DNA from: Artemisia argyi
Taxonomy: Eukaryota; Streptophyta; Magnoliopsida; Asterales; Asteraceae
Assembly: GCA_030686995.1 (NCBI GenBank)
Contig: CM060702.1
Span: 62,593,340-62,657,339 of the forward strand
Direction: 5' to 3'
Length of the DNA stretch: 64,000 nucleotides
Made by a program: the position numbers and the translations under genes. Numbering within the stretch: the first letter of the stretch is position 1; the number at the start of each line of letters is the position of its first letter. Positions 35,901-46,280 of this stretch are shown in pieces. The notes under the pieces are model-generated. The model saw only the letters and a program-made list of their open reading frames with translations. It was not told the origin of the DNA and ran no database searches.

Positions 35901-37098
35901 AGAATTCCTCAAGTCTAGATCTGGTAATAAGATGGAACTCGAGTTTCATATGCTGAATATAGCTAGTGCAATGTCTGGTAAGTTTGACTGGCTAAATCCT
36001 GAGGCGAATCTCGACAACTATTCTAAAAGACAGGACAAACCTTACTTCACTGATTGGATTAAACCATTACCTCTGCAAGGATTTCCCGAAAAACCTAAGA
36101 TACCTTACAGCTTCTTCTTCAACAAGGATCTTCGAAACCTCCAACTCACTCAAGAGAAATCAAAACTGAAATATGCTTCCTCATTGACTATCTCAGTACC
36201 AACCGCAAGATACGAAGTTCCTGCTATTGAAGAATCTACTCCAGTATTTAGCGACTCTATTGTAGCTTACGACAGAGATGCTTTACACGGGATTCAGCAT
36301 TGGCCTGAACGTCATCGTCTCGATTACACTCACAGATTAGACACCAAGTCATTGGAGAATGTGAAGCATAAATCAAAGATCATTGCTATCTTGGAAATTC
36401 AAGAGTCGAAACGATTTAACTACATGTTCATGAATGAGATTGTGGTTAAAAGACAAGATGAAAAGAAGTACAAATTCTCCAAAGCAGATTTTCCTGATCT
36501 TTATCTAAATGACATTGAAGACATGTATCTAGAAAAAGTTCAAGGAAGAATGCGTGGATTCGATACTGAAACAAAATACAAAATCATGTCATCTCTACTT
36601 CTCTTCATCCGACGATGATAGTTCAAGAAAGAGTGGAAGATCTTCAGCTTGGAGTGGAAAGTTACCAACAGAAGATCAATTTGACAAAGCCACAAGTTTC
36701 ATTTCCTGAATTAATCAGATTTCGCAGTACCCGCTCATCCAAACACCATCTTTTGGCTTCACCTACCTCAACAGAAAAAAGTTAATAAGTTTTATGAGGC
36801 TTGATGAGTTACACAAGTTCTGTGAAGTCACGCTCAAAACTGTTCGCGATGGGCTAGTCAAACGGTTGAATGATTATCAAGTTAAGATATCAAAAGGTGA
36901 AACTCCAAGGTGGAAATCCAGTGCCAGAAGATAAGTTCGTAACTTTGTTATAAAATTAAAGAAAGGTTATCTCGTCGGGAGCAGATCAGACGACTGGAAA
37001 GTTATATCAGTGTCAGACCTTCCTTTCCCATCAGACTCTTCAAAAGACCAGAACCACAGTTCACAGACTTTGATGCTCCAATAACTGATGAAATTTAA
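32949..37098 (+). pseudogene. Element A accessory ORF
   Basis: The ATG at 32949 follows 'aaa' in good context and starts MAEHNENV. The N-terminal domain has STSVPVFYLHQFWIMAKVNLDDESF, homologous to B's. A Lys/Pro/Thr-rich repeat (near 33950-34060), acidic stretches and a Ser/Pro/Gln-rich region follow. The C-terminal domain has YDRDALHGIQHWPERH, LYLNDIEDMYLEKVQGRM, then across a frameshift RVEDLQLGVESYQ, and near 36990 REQIRRLESYISVRPSFP before the final stop at 37096-37098. Stops occur near 33582, 33936, 34599 and 35010, with frameshifts near 35170, 36610 and 36935. The function is unknown and no membrane segment is seen. B's long coiled coil is absent here. Confidence 0.82.
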
Positions 37099-37171
37099 AC
37101 TGGTACACATGGGTATTAACATTTCAATATTAATTATTTCATTTGATTGATTCGTTATCATAATGGCTTGT

Positions 37172-37645
37172 TGTTGATCCCAGTTGAGCAAAAGATCTTA
37201 TATAGAAGTTGACTTAAAGTAAAACACTTAAGCTTGAATGCGGAATGTAAAAGCTTAACTTAAGAAGAACAATTCACTATCAACACTTCAATATTATTAA
37301 TACGAGCGCTCAACAATGCTAGGGTTTTACAACCTTAAAGTGTAAACGAAAACTTAACAATACGTACACAATCTAACCCTAGGATCCTCCTTTTATAGGC
37401 CAAGGAGTCTTACTAGGTTTACAATAACTTTCTATGCAAGATAAGAATATTCTAGACGTATAAAATATACACACGATCTATTCTATAATTATCTACTACA
37501 AATACATGCTTATCACTTCAGCAGTAGTTTCCTTCAGCAGTATTTTCCTTAGCAGCACTTTGTCATCAGCAGCAGGATCATTTACACTAGCAGCAGTTTC
37601 ATTATAGCAGCAGTTTCACTCAGCAGCAGAACTCAAAACCCAACA
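37172..37645 (-). repeat. 3' LTR of element C
   Basis: 474 bp, TGTTGATCCCAG to CAAAACCCAACA on the plus strand. On the element's strand it starts TGTTGGGTTTTGAG, has several CTGCTGCT-containing repeats in U3 and a TATA box, GCCTATAAAAGG (37388-37399). The TATA box is altered in the 5' LTR (TATAGAAGG). Confidence 0.93.
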
Positions 37646-37737
37646 ATCCTCCCCTAAACTTAATATTTATTTCTGAATCATTAAGTTTCTTCAAAGCTCA
37701 TCTAAATACCAGGAGGATGCTTCCAAACACTCAAGTC
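37646..37737 (-). other. Element C short 3' UTR and polypurine tract
   Basis: On the minus strand TTTAGGGGAGGAT precedes the LTR directly and is the plus-strand primer. Only about 90 bp separate it from the aORF stop, in contrast to the 2-kb 3' UTRs of A and B. Confidence 0.8.
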
Positions 37738-40700
37738 TTAAGATGTCTGTTGATCAAGTATCTTCTTATACTTTGACAGCAAATTGAATGCATGATCATC
37801 AGTATCATAGTCTTTCTGCAAGTTGAGTAATCCAGCACCATTAACCATCTGATTGACAGTATTCCAGTATCTTACCACTGGGTAATCCTTTTCAGCTAGC
37901 ATATACAAAGTAATTGGTCCAATTTCTAGCATATGAACTCCAGAATCTTGAAAGAGTCTCCATTTTCTTACTTTGTATTGTACTATCTCTGTCCACTCAG
38001 AATCATCCATTGAAGGTTCATACATAAGTTTTAGAGCTCTCCATAGAACATTATCAGACATAGTTATGATATGATCAATTTGATCTTTCTCATACTTTTA
38101 CCATCAAACTTCTCAGCTCCAAACTTTGCTTTGTACAACTTCCACAAGTCATCAACATCCTCTCTATCAAAGTAGTATAGCATCTGTTGAAATCTAAGAA
38201 ACCTGTGAGTCTTACCATCAGATCTCTCAATATCATGAAATGCTCCAATGTTAGTATCATATCCTGTAGTTACTTTGATAATAGGATATTTGATTCCTAT
38301 TGGTATGGCATCAACTACTTCAGGATCTTCCATCTTGCCAACCATAGTGTAAACCTTCAATTGTTCTTTTAAATGCTCAGGAGGAATATGATCACAACCA
38401 TTCTTGAACTCATCTCCTTCTGGCTTAGGACTGCTTTCTTCCCCTATTTTCCTCTTCTTCTTTGCAAATGATCTATGAACAACACCTTTTCTTTTACCAC
38501 TTTGCACAGAAAAAGGAGTCTTAACTGCATCATCAAGCTGCTTAACAACATCTGCTTCATGAACATGCTCTACTTCAGCAACTTTTTCAGGTACCAACTT
38601 TTTATTCATCTGAGCAATATGTTCCAAATCTTTAGCACAACCCATAGGATAGAAGGTATCTGTTTGTCTCTTAGCTTGTTGAAACAAGTCAAAAACCTCT
38701 TGATCAGACTTAGGTTTTAACTGCACCAATTTCCATCCCTTCATATTCTTTAGGTATCTTTCTTGCTCTTTTCTTTGTTGCAATGGAGTTGGACCTCTAA
38801 GTACCTTTTTCTTCTTTCTAGTAGCAGCATCTTCTTTCTTTTTCTTAGTTGTGAACTCCCTTACCCAAGATCTCACATCAAAAGTTGGATCTTCATTATC
38901 CTCAATCTTGATCATCTTGTTGAGTTCAATATCAGCCTCTATTCTTATCTTCTCATCAACCCATTCCTCATACCTCCTTAAATCTTCAGTCTCCTTTTCA
39001 ATCCTTTCCTTTTCCTTCTGAGCCAGTTGTTGTTCTTCTTGATCAATCAACTCTTGTTCTTTCAATGCAGTAGCTGAGTCATGTTTAATTTGTAATTCCT
39101 TAGGCCACATATGAAAAGGTATTACAGAGTAGTCAAACCCCTTATACATCCATTGAGGTTATTCAACTTGCTTGCCCTTCCCTTTGTCAGTAGATGATGA
39201 TACAATCTTCTTTGATTGCGCAGCAGGTTCTTTGAATACAACTCCTTTTAGAGGTAAACTTGGTGTTGATGATGTGATTGTTGTTGTAGGTTGTTGTGGT
39301 AGTGATGGTGTTGGTAGTGGTGTATGTTTTGAAGATGATTCATATGGAACTTCTGTATTCTTTTTACTTAACAAAACCATTGCTTCAGCAGCAGCATTAT
39401 CACTAGACCCAGCAGCAGAGTCTTGTGCATCAGCAGAATTCACTTTTCCACTAGCAGCAGGATCAGCAAGATCCTTAGCAGCAGAATCATGAGCAGCAGT
39501 AGAGTCATTAGTCTTGTCAGCAATAGCAGCATTTTCAAGCTCTTCCACCATTGAATCCCCCAAAGTTATCAAAGCTTCACCCATCAACCCTGTTGCCTTC
39601 ACTAATTGCTCAGGCTCCAAAGTCTTGAGTTTTTCCACCACCTTTTCTTGAGTAGCAATCACCTTTTCCATTACAACCTCATTTCCTGATTGATCAACAA
39701 CCACAAAATTTTCAGCATCCTGAGGACTTTCCACATCCATATCTCCAATCACTGGAACCTCCCCAGAAACCATTTCTTCATTCATAACCTGAGCACTTTC
39801 AACCCTCTTCAAATTTGCCTCCCCTGAACCCATGACATCTTCATTCCTCCCCTGTTTGGATGCATCCTCTTCCAAATGAGTAGATAGTTCAGGTGAACTG
39901 ATAACTTGAGAAGTGCCCACTTTCTTTAGCCTTTTCAATGAGGTTGAAGATCTTGATTTCTTCAATTTCTTAATCTGTTTCTTCAATGTTGTAATAAGCT
40001 TGCCTTGACCTTCAACAACTGTAGACAGAGTAAGAATGTTATCTTCCAAAGTAGTACACTTCAACCCCAAATTGGTACAGGTAACCGTCAATTCCCTAAT
40101 GAGTTGCATAGTAGTCTCATCTCTTCGACCTGTGTTACCTGGTCCGAGAGGTGAATCATGGACATTGTCATCATGTACAAGATTTTCCGTCAATTCATTT
40201 GTCACTGGCCTGTCCTCATCACTTCTACCTGTGTAACCTGGTCTGAGAGGTGAATCTTGGGACATAAACTCAATATCAAACCTAGTTTGATCATCTGAGC
40301 CCCCTATATTTTCCATTTGGCTAGGGTTACCATCCTGAGAAGTAGATTCAGAAGAATCCTTTTCTCTAGATGTTGCCTTGGTTTGGGTCTTATTTATGTT
40401 ATCACTGTCCTGCCCTGTTGCTAAGCTAGAAGCAGTAGTGACAGCCCTCACCAACATGTCCCCTCCATCAACTAGGACAGCCTCATCTGGTACAGCCATA
40501 TGAACACTATCCTGAGGTTGATCAGTGTTCTTTTTGATTTCCCTACGGGTATAGTGTATTTTGGGTTGTGTGGCAGATGTAGAAAAATTGGGTGTGTGAT
40601 GGGAATCAGTGGGATTTCCTGATCCTTCACCCTGAATATTTTGCACAAGTTGCACCATAGAAGGTGTAAGATTCGTATGTGTGCCTGAAAAACTTTTTCC

Positions 40701-41399
40701 ATGCTTAACCAAGAAAGTAAAAGTTTTTGAAACCAATTTTGGAGCTTCATAATAGCCAGCATGGGATCTAAAATCTGTAAGTTGGTCAACAATAAAGAGC
40801 TGGAGAAATCTTGGATAAAGCAAATAAGAACCAGACTCTTTAAAACTTTTAACAATCCCCTCCAATATCATATTTGAAAAATTGAATGGTTGACCTGTGC
40901 TTAAGCATACCATTGCAGAAGCAATAGTAGCACTAAACTCATGCCACCCAGAAGTTTGAGGAATCAAACAATGAAGGAGAATGTGTACCAAAAACTTATA
41001 TTGAGGACAGAGGAGAGCTTTTTGAAATTTTAAATTTGTATGCTTGCCCTCATACCCCAAAGTTTTTAAACCAGCAAAAATAGCAGAATTAGCAAGACAA
41101 GTAGTCTCTGTTTCATCATTTAAGAGAAGAGATTCCCTTATAGATGATTCAGTGATACGAACCTTTTGCCCATCTACTAAAGCACTGACATATTTTTCCT
41201 CATTCATAGATTTGACTTTAGCAGTAAGCCAAAACTGTTTGATGTAGGAAACAAATATAGTAGGATTCACAGTGAGTGCATACATAAGAGAAGTAGCATT
41301 CAAAAACTTAACCATATCTGTGAGCCCTTCAGGAACCAACTCTTCATCTAAAACAACCACACTATTGTGTTGCTCTGCCCAGGTATGTACACAATCCAT
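37738..41399 (-). pseudogene. Element C accessory ORF
   Basis: The ATG at 41399 starts MDCVHTWAEQHN. The N-terminal domain contains NPTIFVSYIKQFWLTAKVK, the same YIxQFW-type block as in A and B, followed by a long Ser/Thr/Asp-rich region, a Lys-rich helix (near 39970), and Ala/Ser/Asp repeats encoded by the element's AGCAGC motif (39390-39520). After a TAA at 39159 the frame continues with a Glu/Lys/Gln coiled coil (38900-39060) and ends, after a frameshift near 38063, in a C-terminal domain (VLWRALKLMYEPSMDD, MLAEKDYPVVRYW) of another type than A's and B's. No membrane helix is visible. The function is unknown. It is nearly intact, with one stop and one frameshift. Confidence 0.82.
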
Positions 41400-41829
41400 G
41401 AATTAGGGTTTAGAGAAATTGGGGATAATTGATTTTGACAATAATGGAGTGTTAAGGTTTGTGAGAACTTCAATTTGGAGCGTATAGAAACCAATTATGA
41501 AGATTAATTAGGTTTTAAACTGATTGGTAGAAGTTACACATACCACCCTTTCACTTACAACCGTAGCAGCATAACCCAGTCATCCACAACTAGCAGCAGA
41601 ATGAAACAACTAGCAGCAGAGTGAAAATAAGCCAGCAGCAGAGTTGACTAATCAAACTTGGTCAAAAAGTCAATAACCCATAACAATTAATGCTCTTGAT
41701 TCTCCGAAATCCCTATAAAACCGGACGCAATCTTTTCCCTAATTCACCACAATCAAACCCTAATTACAATCAGAAACACCAATCACACAATCAAATCTTC
41801 GAATCACCCAAATCAAAACATCAATAACC
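41400..41829 (+). promoter_or_regulatory. Divergent region with plus-strand TATA box in element C
   Basis: The 430 bp separate the aORF start (leftward) from an antisense ORF (rightward). A plus-strand TATA box, CCTATAAAACC (41712-41722), lies about 110 bp before the antisense ATG, a normal plant spacing. Copies of the AGCAGCAGAGTGA motif occur at 41588-41645. Promoter activity is inferred. Confidence 0.5.
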
Positions 41830-42297
41830 ATGAAATCTTCACCCGAAATTATCAACATCTCATCCGATTCTTCTTTGGAGGATGAGTCACCATTTGAAAC
41901 ATATGTCCCTCCCTTCCATCCTCCTCACAATGGTTGTAGAACAAAGGAGCAAGCTAGAAAGAGGAAGCATGATCTTTCGGTCTTCAAAGATCTCCTACAT
42001 TTGAATCAAACCCCAAGCACTTCAAGGGGTAAAGAGGTGATGTCCCCCAAGTCTCCATCGTCTTCAGAATCATCAGAAGACCCTTCTTGGATCCCTATCA
42101 GACCACCATCTCCCAAAGAGCTTGTTTCCCCCTTCATCTACACATCATCAGATGAGGATGAACCATACCACAATCCACCATCCACTCCAGAAAGACCATC
42201 ATCATCAAGGCCAAGACCCAAGACATCAAGAAAGGCAAACCCTTCACTTCCTAAGGAGAGGAAGATTGTACTGGGGCTTCCATGCCCTAGAAATTGA
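41830..42297 (+). CDS. Antisense Ser/Pro-rich ORF in element C, possible SUMO-interacting protein
   Basis: An intact 155-codon ORF on the strand opposite to the element, between aORF and pol. Near the N-terminus it has EIINISSDSSLEDE, which fits a SUMO-interaction motif (hydrophobic I-I-x-I followed by Ser and acidic residues). Basic clusters (ARKRKHDL, RPRPKTSRKA, PKERK) could be nuclear localisation signals. The rest is Ser/Pro-rich with SSSESSEDPS and TSSDEDEP, probably disordered and phosphorylatable. A TATA box lies 110 bp upstream. While pol next to it is riddled with frameshifts, this frame is clean over 468 bp. I do not recognise the family. It could be a captured host exon, an accessory gene of the lineage or a chance ORF. 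Confidence 0.55.
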   Translation: MKSSPEIINISSDSSLEDESPFETYVPPFHPPHNGCRTKEQARKRKHDLSVFKDLLHLNQTPSTSRGKEVMSPKSPSSSESSEDPSWIPIRPPSPKELVSPFIYTSSDEDEPYHNPPSTPERPSSSRPRPKTSRKANPSLPKERKIVLGLPCPRN

Positions 42298-42644
42298 TGT
42301 TTTAAGTCTTTTAATTTTTGTTTGTGGGGTAGCCGTCTTTTGTTATTTCAGAACTTGATGTGGATGTAATCTTTTGTTTAATGTACTCTTGTGATTGATG
42401 AATGAAATCTTTCGAATTTCTGTTTAATAATCTTGCAAATCATCAATTCTCAACTTATCCTGCAAAATGTTAGTCCAAACCCCACAAAGTATACAAGAAA
42501 ATATACTAGCAGTAGAGTAAAATAGCAGCAGAGTACATTGCAACTTAATCATTTGCTTCTTAAGAAGCAGCAGAAATAGATGAACAATCAGCACAAGACC
42601 TTTACACTTTTTACAAAAACAATAAGAGATAAGTTTTTCAAAGA
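42298..42644. other. Spacer between antisense ORF and element C pol end
   Basis: T-rich sequence after the antisense stop, with AATGAAAT near 42401 as a possible plant polyadenylation element for that ORF, and further copies of the CAGCAGAGTA motif (42510-42540). No ORF is supported. Confidence 0.45.
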
Positions 42645-44100
42645 TTAATCATACCAATGTTTGCAATTAAGAATTGAGATCTTCCCACATCAAAGTGTTT
42701 AGTAAGAAGATCAGCAACATTGTTATTAGTATGAATTTTGACAATTTGAATTCACTTCTTTTCATAGCAATCGCTTATGAAATGATGTCTTATCTCAATA
42801 TGTTTTGTTTTAGAATGAAAAATAGCATTTTTAATTATGCAAAGTGTGCTGTTGTTATCAATATGAATTTTGGTGTTCATGAAATTGTACCCATAATCCA
42901 GTAGTTGCTTTTGCATCCATAGTACTTGACCACAGCAACTTGAAGCAGCCACATACTCAGCTTCAGTTGTAGAATTTGCAACCACTGTTTGTTTCTTGCA
43001 TTGCCATGACACCAATCTGTTTCCAAGAAATTGACAACCTCCAGTTGTATACTTTCTATCCACGCAAGCACCAGCATAGTCACTGTCTGAATATGCCACC
43101 AAATCAAAAGGTGAATCCTTAGGATACCATAGGCCCAATTTAGGTTGATGCCTTAGATTCCTAAAAATCCTCTTCACTGCATTGAGATGTGATTCTTTTG
43201 GGACAAACTTGGAATCTTGCATAGGCACATACAGCAAACATGATATCAGGCCTTGATGCTGTAAGATACATCAATGAGCCAATCATAGACCTGTACAAGT
43301 GAACATCTACTTCTTTTCCATTTTCATCCTTCAACAAAGGTTTGTTAATATCCATGGTTGTCTTAGCAGGCTTAGCATCTTCAAATCCAAACTTCTTCAA
43401 GATGTCATTTACATACTTATCCTGACTGATAAATATGCCATCTTTCTTTTGAATCACTTGTAGTTCCAAGTAGAAGTTGAGTTCTCCCATTGAACTCGTT
43501 GCAAACTTATCCTTCATAAGCTTCTCAAAATAAACACACATTGCCCTGTTTGTAGAACCAAAGATGATGTCATCTACATAGATTTGAACCAGCAAAATAT
43601 CATCTTTTTGTCTTTTGAGAAACAAAGTCTTGTCAATCGTTCCTCTACTGAACCCAGAGTCTAACAACTATGTTGACAAAGTATCATACCAAGCTCTGGG
43701 AGCTTGATGTAGTCCATACATTGCTCTATTCACCTTGTAAACTTTGTCAGGATAATCAGGGTCCTCAAAACCTGGTGGTTGAGACACATAAACTCTTCTG
43801 TAATGGTCCCATAAAGGAAAGCACTCTTTACATCCATCTGATACACCACAAAATCTTTGAACGAAGCATAAGCCAAAAATAGTCTAATAGCTTCTATTCT
43901 TGCCACTGGTGCAAATACCTCATCATAGTCAAGTCCCTCTTGTTGTGTGTATCCTTGAGCTACTAACCTAGCTTTATTTCTGATGACTATCCCTCTTTCA
44001 TCTCTTTTACATCTGAAAACCCATTTAGTACCAATAACTCTTTTTCCATTTGGCAAATGAACCAAAGTCCATACTTCTTGTAGCTTGAATTACAGAAGCT
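42645..44100 (-). pseudogene. Element C reverse transcriptase and RNase H
   Basis: RT blocks are [20 protein letters not shown] and [19 protein letters not shown], then a frameshift near 43750, and [17 protein letters not shown] with the catalytic YVDD near 43580. MGELNFYLELQV shows Glu in place of the usual Gly in FLGLQV. RNase H holds AYSDSDYAGACVDRKYTTGG, NSTTEAEYVAASSCCGQV and IHIDNNSTLCI. The frame meets a TGA at 42750-42752 (after DCYEKK) but is readable to about 42650 (NNNVADLLTKHFDVGR). Another shift lies near 43210. The domain order and motifs are Copia. Confidence 0.88.
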
Positions 44101-45578
44101 CATCTTGCATTGCTTCCACCCAACTAGCTTCTTGTAGGGCTTTGTAAGTGTTCTTGGGTTCAATTTGAGATAGAAAGCAGGTAAACAAGCAATTTTGTAG
44201 ATCTTTATGACTATTTCTTTGATGCAGAGATCTTGCAAAGAAACTTTGATGTTGAAGATCTTTGAGCTCTTTAGTCATTTTCCTTGTTTGTATAGATGAT
44301 TGAAGATCACTTAGAATTTGTTCTTTTGGATGATTCTTGTGAACACTTGTAGTAGTAGTGGGACTAACAGGAATATTGAGTTCCAAATTAGTATAGTCTA
44401 CTTCAGCTCTAAATAATTTACCATCAAGAGCTTCATCATCTGTGTCATCATAGATATTCTCTAGAGGAGGCATATTTGGATCTTCAGGATAATTTGTATC
44501 ATCAAAAGGTCTATCCTGAGTGTCCAAAGAAGGAAACTGTGATGTAGAAGCAGAGTGAGTAGGCTTAGCAGCAGAATAGATAGAAGTAGTAGTTGCTTGT
44601 TTTGGTCTAGCAGTAGAGTCTTCTGAGTCAGCAGTAGAGTCTTCTGGCCTAATTGGAGAGTCAGCAACAACTTCTTTTGGAGCTTCATTGGGTATCTTTT
44701 CTACATCAATAGGAGTTACAACATCTGCTTGAGCTTCCTTAGGTTTCTCTGGAGGAAAATCGTCTTCTTGTATATCTTGATCTTGCTGTAAAGGTATGAA
44801 AGTAGGACCAACCTTCAGTTTCTCAATCAAAACAATGTCTTCTCGTGGTTTGTTAGTGTCAACACTAGCAATAACAGGTACATAATTCATTGTCTTAGTC
44901 AGGATGTCAACATCAAACATCCATTCAGGTCCTTTTCCTGCAGCATTAGATGTGTTTTCACTAAACTTGATATGCAAATTCTCCTCTACATGTTTGGTTC
45001 TCTTGTTATATACTATGAAAGCTTTACTATGTACAGAGTAACCAACCAAATTCCCTTCATCAGCTTTCTCTTCAAACTTGCCTAACTGATCTTTAGTGTT
45101 CAAAATAGTGACAGGACATCCAAATGGCTTAAGAAAATCAATCATTGGTTTCTTCCCATGAAAGAGCACATATGGAGTTTTGTTGTGAGGCTTCACTACC
45201 TTACTCTTGTTCTGCACAAAACATGCAATGTTTACAGCTTCAGCCCAAAAAGGTATCTGTAGTTTAGAATCAGCTAACATTGTTCTTGCAGCCTCAATAA
45301 GTGTCCTATTTATTCTCTCTGCAACACCATTCTGTTGTGGAGTTCTTGCAACACTATACTATCTTAGAATTCCTTTTCCCACACAGAATGGATTCATCAC
45401 ACTATTCTTGAACTCAGTACCATTGTCACATCCGATAATTTTCACTTTATGGTTGTGCAGGTTTTCAACTCTTGTAATGAATTCTTTAAGTATCTCTGGG
45501 GTTTCATCTTTAGTGGCTAAGAAGAACACCCAAGTAAACCTGCTGAAGTCATCTGTGACAACTAGGCAATATGACTTC
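44090..45578 (-). pseudogene. Element C integrase core and C-terminus
   Basis: The core begins near 45630 with HMDLFWP (first Asp; the usual Gly is Trp) and DDFSRFTWVFFLATKDE. The second Asp is in GCDNGTEFKN. A TAG follows at 45359, then QQNGVAERINRT with the catalytic Glu near 45310. The C-terminal domain (KTPYVLFHGKKPMIDFLKPFGC, GYSVHSKAFIVYNKRT) continues open to 44090, ending in a Pro/Thr/Ser-rich linker and WVEAMQDELL. All three catalytic acidic residues can be found, but the frame is broken. Confidence 0.85.
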
Positions 45579-46265
45579 TTATTTAAACTTTTCACAAAGA
45601 CAGGCCAAAATAAATCCATGTGTAGCAAATGCAAGGGCTCTGTATTTGTATTCACAGTCTTTGACATGAATGAGACTGTGTTGTTTTCCCTTCTGACAAG
45701 CAATACAAGTCTCACAGTTTTCAAACAACTTTGTGGGTATGCCTCTCACAAGATTTCCTTTCACCAACTTATTCATTGTCTTGTAGTTCAAATGCCCAAG
45801 TCTTCTATGCCATAATTTGGACTCATCAACAGTGGCCTTTGCAATCAGACAAGTTAAAGCTCTTTTGGGAACTATGTTCTTAATATGGTCACTATATATA
45901 TTTTCGTTTCTATGGACCTTCAATAGCACAAATTTATCATTTGGCAACTGAAAATCAAGAGAAAGGATCATACATTCAGTATCTGTAAAAAGAACAAAAT
46001 TCCTTTTGTCACACATTTGTGAAACACTAAAGAGATTAAACTTAAGCCCTTTCACAAGAAACACCTTCTCAAAGTCCAAATTCCCAGTTTTTAAAGTGCC
46101 TCTACCAATAATCTTTCCACCATTTGGATCATACCCAAAAGCAACATAGCCACCTTCAAAAGCCTCAAAATCTTCAAGCTGAGACTCATCCCCTGTCATA
46201 TGTCTAGAGCATCCACTATCAATTATAACCATGTCTTTAAGCTCATCCAGTAGATTACCCTGCAC
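45579..46265 (-). pseudogene. Element C protease and GAG-pre-integrase zinc domain
   Basis: The protease block VIIDSGCSRHMTGD near 46220 has the Copia D-S-G active site, followed by GGKIIGRGTLKTGNLDFE and FNLFSVSQMCDK. The zinc domain WHRRLGHLNYKTMNKLV and CETCIACQKGKQH (HHCC) follows near 45800-45680. It is in one frame of 228 codons, with a frameshift at its end into the integrase core. This is the best preserved pol segment of C. Confidence 0.87.
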
Positions 46266-46280
46266 ATAAAAATAGAGAAA

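Noticed and set aside
32949..37098. Envelope glycoprotein in the post-pol ORF
   Set aside because: No signal peptide, transmembrane helix or Cys pattern is visible in the aORFs of A, B or C, so 'env-like' is not supported beyond position.
45207..45815. 202-codon plus-strand ORF with hydrophobic stretches
   Set aside because: It is antisense to the integrase and zinc-domain frames of C, whose motifs are clear; hydrophobicity follows from the reverse complement of charged codons.
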